The translations under genes were made by a program, and so were the position numbers. This document shows, one piece after another, positions 8,412 through 15,207 of a stretch of DNA of 17,538 nucleotides (its first letter is position 1; each line of letters begins with the position of its first letter). Under the pieces are notes generated by a model that saw nothing but the letters and a program-made list of their open reading frames with translations, was not told the DNA's origin and did not search any database. Source of the DNA: Fidelibacterota bacterium UBA2125 (lineage in GTDB: Bacteria; Fidelibacterota; Marinisomatia; Marinisomatales; S15-B10); contig DCXX01000138.1 of the NCBI GenBank assembly GCA_002329125.1, positions 4,164-21,701 of the forward strand. Direction: 5' to 3'.

Positions 8412-9548
8412 CTACTGAATGACAACCGCTCTTTCATTTTCTTTGATGACATAATTGTCTGTGGGGTTGACGACCACGGCTGTCTTGTTTTCATCGCCAA
8501 GGGAGTGCCCGGCCTCCTTAAGTTTTCTTTCAATGAAGGCATCCAAGGCGGAGGAATCGGACGAGAGTATTTCACCAATTCCGATTTGCTCATCTTCCGA
8601 ATATACACTGATAAGCACCCATCCGTTCGAACGGAAATGATCAAACAACTTATTGTACGATTCACCAACAAACTCTTCCGGAATTGGCACCCGTTTCAAT
8701 GTGCCTGGCTGGTGAGCATCCAAGAGCAATTCCACCGTTTGCGGAACTCCCGGATCAATAACATGTGACGCAACCATGTATGCACCAAAATCGTCGCTCA
8801 GTATCACCTCATCGGCATTCGCCCGGTGGATATGTGTCAGATTGTCACGTTCTGTAATATAGGCAACAACACGACAGCTGGGAGCCATCGTTTTGATCGT
8901 CAGCGTAGCAAAGATTGTCTTCTCATCAGGATGACCACCAGTTTCCAATCCTTCGTTGGGAAGAATAATCGCAGTTTTCGCTTTTTCAAGATTTGCTTTT
9001 TCCAAAATAGCTTCGCGGGTAAAATCCCCCCTTACAAAGCGAAATTTTATATTCCCGTACTTATTTCGGATGGCCGAGATAGCATCCTCAGTTTCATCGT
9101 TGATCAAGACAATATCAAGTTTGCCAGACTCATTCATTGACTGCAATGAGTCGACAAGGCTGTCAACCATTCTGTTCCAACCACAGAGAAGTATGTGATC
9201 TGTTGTATTCAATGTTTCCAAACCTTTGTCCTCCCGAATTCTTTTTGCCACGAAAATCGAGGATACTGTTGCCGTCAAAAGTGCTGTCAACGAAATACCG
9301 GCAAACATGATAACAATAGCCAGTAACCTACCTTCCGGAGTCTTTGGAGCAAAATCACCGTATCCCACGGTGGTCATGGTAACAATGGCCCACCAGAAGG
9401 GATTATTTCCCTCGGCAAGTTGCGGTTCCCCTACAGGAGGAACCTCCAATCTGCTTATAGCCCAACCTCCGAGCATCATTACCACTATTATAACAGTAAC
9501 GATCTGTGCAAAGGGGCTCCGCACGACGATCCTCAGAAAACGTATCAT
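8412..9548 (-). CDS. Two-TM potassium channel with RCK (TrkA-N-like) cytoplasmic domain
   Basis: This 378-residue protein has the layout of an MthK-type channel subunit. TM1 is at about 13-33. The pore helix and selectivity filter follow, WWAIVTMTTVGYGDF at 52-66, with the potassium-selective TVGYGD. TM2 is at about 75-100 and a charged linker follows. An RCK domain covers about 117-255: DHILLCGWNRMVDSL, then VRGDFTREAILEKANLEKAK and DEKTIFATLTIK. The CGWN glycine region resembles the MthK form (CGWS) rather than a classical GxGxxG, so NAD binding is doubtful. About 270-378 forms a second, RCK_C-like regulatory part. Family knowledge: RCK domains gate the pore in response to Ca2+ or nucleotides; the ligand here cannot be assigned. 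It sits at the head of a tight run with the cNMP-binding gene and valS. There is no evident Shine-Dalgarno sequence before the ATG. Confidence 0.93.
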   Translation of the reverse strand: MIRFLRIVVRSPFAQIVTVIIVVMMLGGWAISRLEVPPVGEPQLAEGNNPFWWAIVTMTTVGYGDFAPKTPEGRLLAIVIMFAGISLTALLTATVSSIFVAKRIREDKGLETLNTTDHILLCGWNRMVDSLVDSLQSMNESGKLDIVLINDETEDAISAIRNKYGNIKFRFVRGDFTREAILEKANLEKAKTAIILPNEGLETGGHPDEKTIFATLTIKTMAPSCRVVAYITERDNLTHIHRANADEVILSDDFGAYMVASHVIDPGVPQTVELLLDAHQPGTLKRVPIPEEFVGESYNKLFDHFRSNGWVLISVYSEDEQIGIGEILSSDSSALDAFIERKLKEAGHSLGDENKTAVVVNPTDNYVIKENERAVVIQ

Positions 9549-9637
9549 CAGGGTAATTTAGTGATTCGGCTTGAAATTATGTAAGAATTGAAGGGCCAAA
9601 GGTGATATTCCCCAAAAAAATGACGAATTATTAACAT

Positions 9638-11050
9638 TTACCTTTTGCCGTGATGTGTGAGCAAAGCCACTGTCTCAATATGGGGCGTGTGCGGAAACAT
9701 ATCCACCATTGCAAGATTCTTCAACTCGAATCCATTATCTGAAAATAGAGCCACATCCCTGGCTTGCGTTGAAGGGTTGCAGGAAATATAAACAATCTTT
9801 TCAGGGGACATGTTCACCACATCATTCACCAGCTTTGGATGCATTCCCGCACGAGGAGGATCAAGAAGGACAATATCAGGAGGTTCAATCTCAGAAAGAA
9901 TGGATGACTTCCTGAAAAATTTGTCAAGATTAGCTGGAAAAAAACGACAGTTGATGATTCTGTTTGAGACGGCATTGCGGACAGCGTCTTCCACTGCCGG
10001 TGGCACCACTTCAAAACCGTAAACTTGCTTCACCTGCTGAGCCATGAAAATGGATGTGGAACCAGTACCGCAATAAAGATCGTACAGAATTTCATCGCCT
10101 CGAAATTCAGCGAAATCGCGTGCGATTTTGTAGAGCTTTTCACCCTGAATACTGTTCGTTTGAAAGAATGAATTGGCGGAGATTTCAAAAGTAAAGTCAC
10201 CCAGGTGATCCGTGATGGTGGGGCGGCCATAGAGTAACACCTCCCACTCTCCATAGGAAACGCCCGCCTTCCGTCGGGTGATATTGTTAACAATAGATGT
10301 GACTCGTGGATGAACTTTTTTTATACCATCAACAATCGGCTCCAGGAGTTCTCTCTCTTCTTTCGAAGTGACAATATTTACCATCACCTCGTCTGTCTTT
10401 TCACCCAACCGAATAATTAGATGTCTTAAGTAACCACTATGTTCACGAATGTTGTACGGTGCCAATCCTGTTTTCTTGGCAATATTGCGGACGGTGTTGA
10501 GAATTTCATTGGCTATCGGTTTCTGTATCCAACAGGTGGAAATATCAAGAATCTTATCATATCGGCCGGGGATGTGCAAGCCCAAAGCGAAATCTGCTTC
10601 GGCGTTTTCCTCTTCGTCCGACAGAATCCACCGCCGATTGGAGAAAGAGAATTCCATCTTATTTCTGTAGTGAAATATTTCCTCCGCAGGGACGACCTGA
10701 TGGAGCTTTGGTTTTTCCATACAACCGATACGTCTGAAAATATCGATAACCTGTGCCTTTTTCTGTTCGATCTGGGCATCGTAATCGAGATTCTGGAATG
10801 AGCAGCCGCCACAGGTGGGAAAATGGCCACATTTTGAGGTTGCGGACGATGGCGTCTCCTTTAATATTTCGAGAAGTTTCGCCTCACCGTAGCCATTCCG
10901 GCGTTTTGTCAATCGAGCCCGCACCTTTTGATCTGGGAGTGTTCCTTTGATAAAGATTACATAGCCGTTCAGGTGAGCCACACCTTTGCCACCGAAAGCG
11001 AGAGATTCGATGGTCAGTTCAAGTTCATCCCCTTTTTTCGGACGAAGCAT
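9638..11050 (-). CDS. rlmD: 23S rRNA (uracil-C5)-methyltransferase, RlmD/TrmA family
   Basis: The enzyme methylates C5 of a uracil in RNA, most likely U1939 of 23S rRNA (RlmD type); an RlmCD-like or tRNA target cannot be excluded. An N-terminal TRAM RNA-binding domain (about 3-60) is followed by the iron-sulfur ligands C74, C80 and C83 (CGHFPTCGGC) and C173 (ISTCW). The SAM motif DLYCGTGST is at 324-332, then LLDPPRAGM at 395-403, catalytic nucleophile C424 in YISCNPS, and the base E459 in PHIET. I place the start at ATG 11050 (470 residues). The AAAGGAGG Shine-Dalgarno (11058-11065) is then 7 nt upstream, against only 4 nt for an in-frame TTG at 11053. The gene follows deoC by under 20 nt and is followed by an 87-nt gap. 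Confidence 0.93.
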   Translation of the reverse strand: MLRPKKGDELELTIESLAFGGKGVAHLNGYVIFIKGTLPDQKVRARLTKRRNGYGEAKLLEILKETPSSATSKCGHFPTCGGCSFQNLDYDAQIEQKKAQVIDIFRRIGCMEKPKLHQVVPAEEIFHYRNKMEFSFSNRRWILSDEEENAEADFALGLHIPGRYDKILDISTCWIQKPIANEILNTVRNIAKKTGLAPYNIREHSGYLRHLIIRLGEKTDEVMVNIVTSKEERELLEPIVDGIKKVHPRVTSIVNNITRRKAGVSYGEWEVLLYGRPTITDHLGDFTFEISANSFFQTNSIQGEKLYKIARDFAEFRGDEILYDLYCGTGSTSIFMAQQVKQVYGFEVVPPAVEDAVRNAVSNRIINCRFFPANLDKFFRKSSILSEIEPPDIVLLDPPRAGMHPKLVNDVVNMSPEKIVYISCNPSTQARDVALFSDNGFELKNLAMVDMFPHTPHIETVALLTHHGKR

Positions 11051-11057
11051 CAACTTT

Positions 11058-11065
11058 CCTCCTTT
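11058..11065 (-). promoter_or_regulatory. Strong Shine-Dalgarno of rlmD that decides its start
   Basis: On the minus strand AAAGGAGG is followed by a 7-nt spacer (AAAGTTG) and ATG at 11050. The spacer contains an in-frame TTG directly before the ATG. The spacing favours the ATG. It is the best match to the anti-Shine-Dalgarno sequence among the genes of the window. Confidence 0.8.
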
Positions 11066-11069
11066 CAGA

Positions 11070-11753
11070 TCAATCGTCGGAGTTGCCCGAAAGTTGCGCC
11101 TCCGTTACAATGGAAACCCCGGCACTGGCCCCCAACCGGCTGGCACCCGCCTCCACCAGTGACAGCGCATGCCTGAATGATTTTATTCCCCCGGACGCCT
11201 TTACACCCATCTTATCACCAACCGTCCCCCTGAGAAGCGTTACATCGAGCAGGGTAGCTCCCCCTGAAGAAAAACCTGTGGATGTTTTCACAAAATGTGC
11301 ACCTGCATCACGAACGATCATTGCTGCTTCTTTTTTTTCATCATCCTTCAGGAGGCACGTTTCAACAATCACTTTTACCGTGTTCGATTCCGCTGCGCCG
11401 ACCACCGCCTTAATGTCACTCCCAACGGTAGAAAAGTCTCCATCTTTAAAGGCACCTATATTCATAACCATGTCGAATTCAACAGCACCATCCTCCAGAC
11501 TCTGTGATACAGCCGCCGCCTTTTCCGTTGTGGAACTCGCTCCCAGCGGGAACCCAACCACAGTACAGACGTCGATCTCGCTACCTGCTAATTGATCAGC
11601 ACACTGCCGTACATGCACAGGGTTAATGCAGACAGTCGCAAAACCGAACTCCAAAGCTTCTTCGCACAAATGCGTTACCTCTTCAGATATAGCATCCGGT
11701 TTAAGAAGTGTATGATCAATGATTCCGGCAATTTGTGAAGATGAAATTTTCAT
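11070..11753 (-). CDS. deoC: Deoxyribose-phosphate aldolase
   Basis: DeoC reversibly splits 2-deoxyribose 5-phosphate into glyceraldehyde 3-phosphate and acetaldehyde, the last step of deoxynucleoside catabolism, in the cytoplasm. The 227 residues form a complete TIM barrel of normal length for the short bacterial class. Visible motifs are IDHTLLKPD at 12-20 and VCTVVGFPLGA at 62-72. Also present are D94 in EFDMVMNIG, the Schiff-base lysine K156 in FVKTSTGF, and the proton-relay lysine K185 in VKASGGI. The phosphate-gripping GASRLGASAG lies near the end. It lies 22 nt after the phosphohexomutase gene and directly before rlmD, so the three form an operon-like run. No other deoxynucleoside catabolism gene (deoA, deoD, deoB) is recognisable nearby. 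Confidence 0.96.
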   Translation of the reverse strand: MKISSSQIAGIIDHTLLKPDAISEEVTHLCEEALEFGFATVCINPVHVRQCADQLAGSEIDVCTVVGFPLGASSTTEKAAAVSQSLEDGAVEFDMVMNIGAFKDGDFSTVGSDIKAVVGAAESNTVKVIVETCLLKDDEKKEAAMIVRDAGAHFVKTSTGFSSGGATLLDVTLLRGTVGDKMGVKASGGIKSFRHALSLVEAGASRLGASAGVSIVTEAQLSGNSDD

Positions 11754-11775
11754 AATACAGATAAATCCTTATAAT

Positions 11776-13116
11776 TCAAGACTGTATGATCAATTTGACT
11801 TTTTCGGCCAGTTCCCGGGCTTCTTTCTCACTTGACGCCTCAGTGTATATCCGCATAATCGGTTCTGTGTTGGATCTTCGAACGTGAATCCACCTGTCAT
11901 TCCAAGTCAGTTTCAGCCCGTCCCTTTCATCTATAAGAGCACTGTCAAATGAGTCGGAAATCTTTTGAAATAGCGTATCGTCATCAATGTTCTCAATGGG
12001 AACCTTGTATTTAACGATCTCGAATTTTGGTAGTTTATTCATCACTTCACTGAGATTGCAGTCGGTTTGCGCCAGGCGGTGCAAAATAGAGGCACCAGCA
12101 ATAAGGGAATCCCGGCCCAGGTGGACTTCTTTAAGAATAACTCCTCCGTTACCCTCACCCCCTATAGAGGCGCCTGTTTTCTTCATCATCTCAACAACGT
12201 TGATTTCCCCCACTGCTGATCTGGTAACTTGAGCATCATAGCGCTCAGCAACTTTATCAACAGCCATTGTTGTTGAAAGATTGGTCACCACCGTTTCAGA
12301 ACTGTCGATTGTTGATAGGAAGCCGTCCAGCGTAAGAACAAGGGTATACTCCTCACCAACAGGTTTTCCTTTTTCATCAATTACTGCCAGTCGGTCCGCA
12401 TCCGGGTCTGTGGCGAAGCCGACCTGACAATTCTCCTGTTGAACAAGTTGAGACAGGTCAGAAAGATTTTCCGGCAATGGTTCAGTGCCGCGGGTGAATT
12501 TCCCGGTCGGCTCACAATTGATGGCAACAACTTCACAACCGAGCCTATCCAGGAGTTCAGGAAGTGCCACAGCCGCGGCCCCGTTGACTGCATCTACGGC
12601 CACTTTGAACTTCCGCTGTCTGATAGCATCCAGATCAATCCAGCTGACATCACATGTCCTGGTAATATGGCGATCGATGGCATCATTCATTTGAATATGT
12701 TTTCCCTCTCCATAAGACAGTTCAGGAAAGTCCACACTCTTCAATTGCATTAACTTTTTCACTTGTGAGCCATTAAGATAACAACCATCAGCGCCGAAAA
12801 ACTTCAATCCATTCCATTCTGCCGGGTTGTGACTGGCGGTCACAATAATACCTCCCACTGCTTCAGTGTCATCTACCACATACTGAAGAGTAGGCGTGGG
12901 AACAATACCACACTGGTTTACAGTGCGCCCCGAGGCCATCAGTGTTTCTACAATTTCAGTTAGAAAATGGATGCCTGATGACCGGCTATCACGTCCAACA
13001 ACAATATCACCTTTGGGACAGAACTGGTGGAATGCACCGGCATAAAGAGCCACGACTTCATTGTTGAGGCTGTCGGGAACGGTACCCCGGACTCCGGAAA
13101 TGGATTCAATCAACAT
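11776..13116 (-). CDS. glmM: Alpha-D-phosphohexomutase, probably phosphoglucosamine mutase
   Basis: The enzyme moves a phosphate between C1 and C6 of a hexose phosphate. The most likely reaction is glucosamine-6-P to glucosamine-1-P, feeding UDP-GlcNAc and peptidoglycan. All four family landmarks are present in its 446 residues. These are the phosphoserine loop TASHNPAEWNG (S95), the metal-binding DPDADR at 237-242, the sugar-selecting loop GEGNGG at 320-325, and the phosphate-binding RRSNTEPIMRIY at 413-424. The N-terminus ISGVRGTVP is also typical. The sugar loop differs from the GE(Q/M)SGH of proteobacterial GlmM but resembles the form I know from Bacteroidetes and archaeal mutases. Phosphomannomutase or an archaeal-type phosphopentomutase therefore remain possible, the latter because deoC follows directly. 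It is the first gene after a strong terminator and a candidate promoter. Confidence 0.88.
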   Translation of the reverse strand: MLIESISGVRGTVPDSLNNEVVALYAGAFHQFCPKGDIVVGRDSRSSGIHFLTEIVETLMASGRTVNQCGIVPTPTLQYVVDDTEAVGGIIVTASHNPAEWNGLKFFGADGCYLNGSQVKKLMQLKSVDFPELSYGEGKHIQMNDAIDRHITRTCDVSWIDLDAIRQRKFKVAVDAVNGAAAVALPELLDRLGCEVVAINCEPTGKFTRGTEPLPENLSDLSQLVQQENCQVGFATDPDADRLAVIDEKGKPVGEEYTLVLTLDGFLSTIDSSETVVTNLSTTMAVDKVAERYDAQVTRSAVGEINVVEMMKKTGASIGGEGNGGVILKEVHLGRDSLIAGASILHRLAQTDCNLSEVMNKLPKFEIVKYKVPIENIDDDTLFQKISDSFDSALIDERDGLKLTWNDRWIHVRRSNTEPIMRIYTEASSEKEARELAEKVKLIIQS

Positions 13117-13152
13117 AATGAAACTTTCTTAAGCAGAATTATTGTAAAGAAG

Positions 13153-13181
13153 TTATAACCGATTACATTTAACAGATACAA
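13153..13181 (-). promoter_or_regulatory. Candidate sigma-70 promoter for the glmM-deoC-rlmD run
   Basis: On the minus strand TTGTAT and TTATAA are separated by exactly 17 nt in the AT-rich stretch between the rpsU terminator and glmM, with the -10 box about 37 nt before the ATG. The position is right for a new transcription unit. The match to the consensus is moderate, and promoter rules for this phylum are uncertain. Confidence 0.4.
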
Positions 13182-13189
13182 TTTCGGTT

Positions 13190-13227
13190 AAAAAAAATCC
13201 AGATTCGATCGCTCGAATCTGGATTTT
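13190..13227 (-). terminator. Intrinsic terminator after rpsU
   Basis: A perfect inverted repeat (arms 13194-13208 and 13213-13227, 15 nt each, left arm AAAATCCAGATTCGA as read on the plus strand) encloses a 4-nt loop. Read on the minus strand, the stem ends in a run of eight T (13197-13190), the classic Rho-independent layout. It lies about 40 nt after the rpsU stop and separates the sigma-rpsU unit from glmM. On the plus strand the stem is followed by TTTT and then GCAT, so it would terminate weakly there. Confidence 0.92.
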
Positions 13228-13243
13228 GCATAAGGGCCGTATC

Positions 13244-13264
13244 AGGAGGGTTGGGAAGGAGGGT
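13244..13264 (-). repeat. Tandem anti-Shine-Dalgarno-like octamers in the rpsU 3' UTR
   Basis: AGGAGGGT occurs twice on the plus strand (13244-13251 and 13257-13264), so the transcript of the minus strand carries ACCCUCCU twice in the short stretch between the rpsU stop and the terminator hairpin. Each copy resembles the CACCUCCU end of 16S rRNA. The copies are 13 nt apart. Function is unknown; they may simply be a chance pyrimidine-rich spacer. Confidence 0.55.
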
Positions 13265-13265
13265 G

Positions 13266-13430
13266 CTATCTACGACCCTTAGCTCTTTTTAATTTTTTTT
13301 CAGCACTCGGTTTTAAATAGAACGACTTCCTCTTTACTTCCCTTAAAATTCCTGCTTTTTCGTATTTTTTTTTAAAACGCCGCAGGGCTCTCTCAAGTTC
13401 CTCTCCTTTTTTAACTAAAACTTCAACCAA
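13266..13430 (-). CDS. rpsU: 30S ribosomal protein bS21 (TTG start)
   Basis: This short 54-residue gene is recognisable from its translation: VEVLVKKGEELERALRRFKK at the N-terminus, then YEKAGILREVKRKSFYLKPS and the basic end KKLKRAKGRR. This is the full bS21 pattern: the Val-Lys-rich first strand, the LERALRRFKKK helix and the R/K-rich second helix. bS21 binds the 30S platform near the 16S 3' end and affects translation initiation. The start must be TTG at 13430. The codon just upstream is an in-frame TGA, and no ATG or GTG lies in the first half of the frame. A G-rich GAGGGGGTG at 13437-13445 serves as ribosome-binding site, with GGGGG about 8 nt from the start. It follows the sigma-factor stop by 16 nt and is closed by an intrinsic terminator. 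Confidence 0.93.
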   Translation of the reverse strand: MVEVLVKKGEELERALRRFKKKYEKAGILREVKRKSFYLKPSAEKKLKRAKGRR

Positions 13431-13436
13431 TCAGAA

Positions 13437-13445
13437 CACCCCCTC
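13437..13445 (-). promoter_or_regulatory. Ribosome-binding site of rpsU
   Basis: GAGGGGGTG (minus strand) lies between the sigma-factor stop and the TTG start of rpsU. GGGGG can pair with the CCUCC of 16S rRNA using one G-U wobble, 8 nt before the start. It supports the unusual TTG initiation. Confidence 0.65.
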
Positions 13446-13446
13446 G

Positions 13447-14283
13447 CTATCCCAAATAGTTTCGGAGGCTTTTACTACGGGACTTATGACGGAGTCGGCG
13501 AATCGCTTTTTCCTTGATCTGCCTAACACGCTCCCGGGTAAGATTAAACTCCTCACCAATTTCGTTAAGCGTCAGGGCGTAGTCCCGTCCAATGCCAAAA
13601 TACATCTTGATCACATCCCGCTCACGATCCTTAAGAGACTCAAGACTTTGGCGGATCTCTTCTTTCAGTGACTCACCCATGAGTCCTGTTTCTGGCGGTC
13701 GCTGATTATCATCTTTAATAACATCCATAAGTGAATTCTTGTCGCCATCTCTGAAAGGAGCATGGAGCGAATGGTGTCTCCTGGAAATTCGGATAGCATC
13801 AGTCACTTCTTCCCCCTGCATTTCCAGCTGCTTTCCAATTTCATCTTCGTTGGGCGGACGTTGGTATTCCGACTCAAGATTTTCCGCTGCTTTGGTAATT
13901 TTACTGATAGTACCAACACGGTTAAGCGGGAGACGGACAATACGTGAATGTTCCGCCAGCGCCTGAAGAATGGACTGACGAATCCACCAGACAGCATAAG
14001 ATATAAATTTGAAACCCCGCGTCTCATCAAACCGCTCAGCAGCTTTGATAAGACCCAGGTTACCTTCGTTGATAAGATCGGTGAGCGGTAAACCCTGACC
14101 CTGGTAATCTTTGGCCACAGAAACAACAAACCGGAGATTCGCCTCCGTCAGTTCGTTGAGCGCTTCGGCATCACCCTGCTTCACCCGCTGGGCCAGTTCA
14201 ATCTCACGGGCCGGCTCCAGCGGCTCAAATTTTCCGATCTCCTCAAGATAACGACTTAAACTTCTATTTGCATCAGATGGCAT
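13447..14283 (-). CDS. rpoD: Primary-type RNA polymerase sigma factor (sigma-70 family, SigA/RpoD)
   Basis: The 278-residue protein directs RNA polymerase to housekeeping promoters. Region 1.2 lies at about 7-38 (SLSRYLEEIGKFEPLEPARE). Region 2 is at about 48-110, with ANLRFVVSVAKDYQGQGLPL, then DLINEGNLGLIKAAERFD and FKFISYAVWWIRQSI, the core-binding and -10-recognition segments. Region 3 starts with RIVRLPLNRV at 114-123. Region 4 ends the protein, with RERDVIKMYFGIG and the helix-turn-helix LTLNEIGEEFNLTRERVRQI at 238-256. Region 1.1 is absent, as in the short primary sigma factors of Bacteroidetes and relatives. A group 2 sigma factor is the main alternative. A good Shine-Dalgarno, AAGGA, lies 6 nt before the ATG. 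The gene follows rsmA by 97 nt and is followed after 16 nt by rpsU. No clear promoter was recognised in the 97-nt gap. Confidence 0.93.
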   Translation of the reverse strand: MPSDANRSLSRYLEEIGKFEPLEPAREIELAQRVKQGDAEALNELTEANLRFVVSVAKDYQGQGLPLTDLINEGNLGLIKAAERFDETRGFKFISYAVWWIRQSILQALAEHSRIVRLPLNRVGTISKITKAAENLESEYQRPPNEDEIGKQLEMQGEEVTDAIRISRRHHSLHAPFRDGDKNSLMDVIKDDNQRPPETGLMGESLKEEIRQSLESLKDRERDVIKMYFGIGRDYALTLNEIGEEFNLTRERVRQIKEKAIRRLRHKSRSKSLRNYLG

Positions 14284-14380
14284 TTGACGTCCTTAATCTT
14301 TTGAATTTGAGCTGTCTTTCCCCCCAATTAGCTAAGAAGTTACTATTTTTTCAGAAATTCTCCAAGAGGCAGAAAGATTA

Positions 14381-15187
14381 TCACTTTATAACATGACCGC
14401 TTTTCACGCACCATTTTGCCATCATTATAAACTCTTCCAGCTTTACTTTCTCTGGGCGGTATGTCAGATCGAAAAGTGAACTGTCAATTTTCAGGGAAGC
14501 GAGAGAATTTCTGAGCATTTTACGTCGCTGACCGAAAGCGAGGCGGGTAATTACCTGCAAAGCTTCCGATTCCCGGGAGGAATTAAAAACGGCGGATCTC
14601 GGTTTTATTCTCACTACAGCGGAATCGACCTTCGGTTTAGGAACAAACACTTCCGGCGGTACAGTAAGAACAATTTTCACCTTTGCCAAAGCCTGGAGAT
14701 TTACTGATAAGCGGCCGTAAGTTTTTGAACCGGCTGTTGCCGCCATTCTTTCCCCAACTTCTTTCTGAACCATGAAATGACAGTCACGCCAGAAAGGATC
14801 ATGCGCCGTCAATTTGAACAGGATCGGTGATGTAATATTGTAAGGGAGATTGCCTACAACTCTCACCTGCCCGGTCCTGAAGGGGATCTTTCCCAGATCG
14901 ACTTTCAGAAAATCCCTGTTAATGAACTGACAGTTCGTTAGATCTTTCCGCTCCTTGAGATCCCCGTACAGTTCCCGGTCGATCTCGATACCAACCAAAT
15001 GTTCAACTTTCGGCGCCAATAATTCAGTGAGTGCGCCACCGCCTGGACCTATTTCAAGGATTGAATCGTCACAGGTGGGCGAGATGAGCTCAACCAGTTT
15101 TTTGAGTAGATTGGTGTCCGCCAGAAAATGCTGGCCCCACCGTTTTTTCCCGGCACACTTCCTCCGCTTCTTCTTTGCTGAGGTCAT
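14381..15187 (-). CDS. rsmA: 16S rRNA (adenine1518/1519-N6)-dimethyltransferase
   Basis: RsmA (KsgA) dimethylates the two adjacent adenines in the loop of helix 45 near the 3' end of 16S rRNA, a late 30S assembly checkpoint. The 268 residues are of normal length. The N-terminal signature KKRWGQHFLAD is at 14-24 and the SAM glycine motif ILEIGPGGGALTELL at 43-57. The acidic ribose-binding GIEIDREL lies at 66-73, and the catalytic NLPYNITSPI at 113-122. The C-terminal domain contains VPPEVFVPKPKVDSAVVRI and FGQRRKMLRNSL, both typical. The first ten residues are very basic (KKKRRK). The ATG is preceded by GAGGTG, a fair Shine-Dalgarno. The gene lies 20 nt after the secreted T9SS protein gene, so the two may be co-transcribed although unrelated in function. 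Confidence 0.97.
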   Translation of the reverse strand: MTSAKKKRRKCAGKKRWGQHFLADTNLLKKLVELISPTCDDSILEIGPGGGALTELLAPKVEHLVGIEIDRELYGDLKERKDLTNCQFINRDFLKVDLGKIPFRTGQVRVVGNLPYNITSPILFKLTAHDPFWRDCHFMVQKEVGERMAATAGSKTYGRLSVNLQALAKVKIVLTVPPEVFVPKPKVDSAVVRIKPRSAVFNSSRESEALQVITRLAFGQRRKMLRNSLASLKIDSSLFDLTYRPEKVKLEEFIMMAKWCVKSGHVIK

Positions 15188-15207
15188 GGTGCCACCTCAG
15201 GGAATGA

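Noticed and set aside
9549..9637. Promoter or terminator in the gap before the channel gene
   Set aside because: The gap is AT-rich, but I found neither a properly spaced -35/-10 pair nor a stem with a T-tract.
11051..11053. TTG as start of rlmD
   Set aside because: It would leave only 4 nt to the Shine-Dalgarno sequence. The adjacent ATG has a 7-nt spacer and is the better start.
11083..11595. Plus-strand open frame of 170 codons opposite deoC
   Set aside because: It lies entirely antisense to a gene with all DeoC catalytic motifs. Its translation shows no domain and mirrors the codon pattern of deoC.
14284..14380. Promoter for the sigma factor gene (TTGGAG with TAACTT at 17-nt spacing)
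   Set aside because: Only the outer bases of the -10 box fit the consensus, so the match is too weak to annotate.
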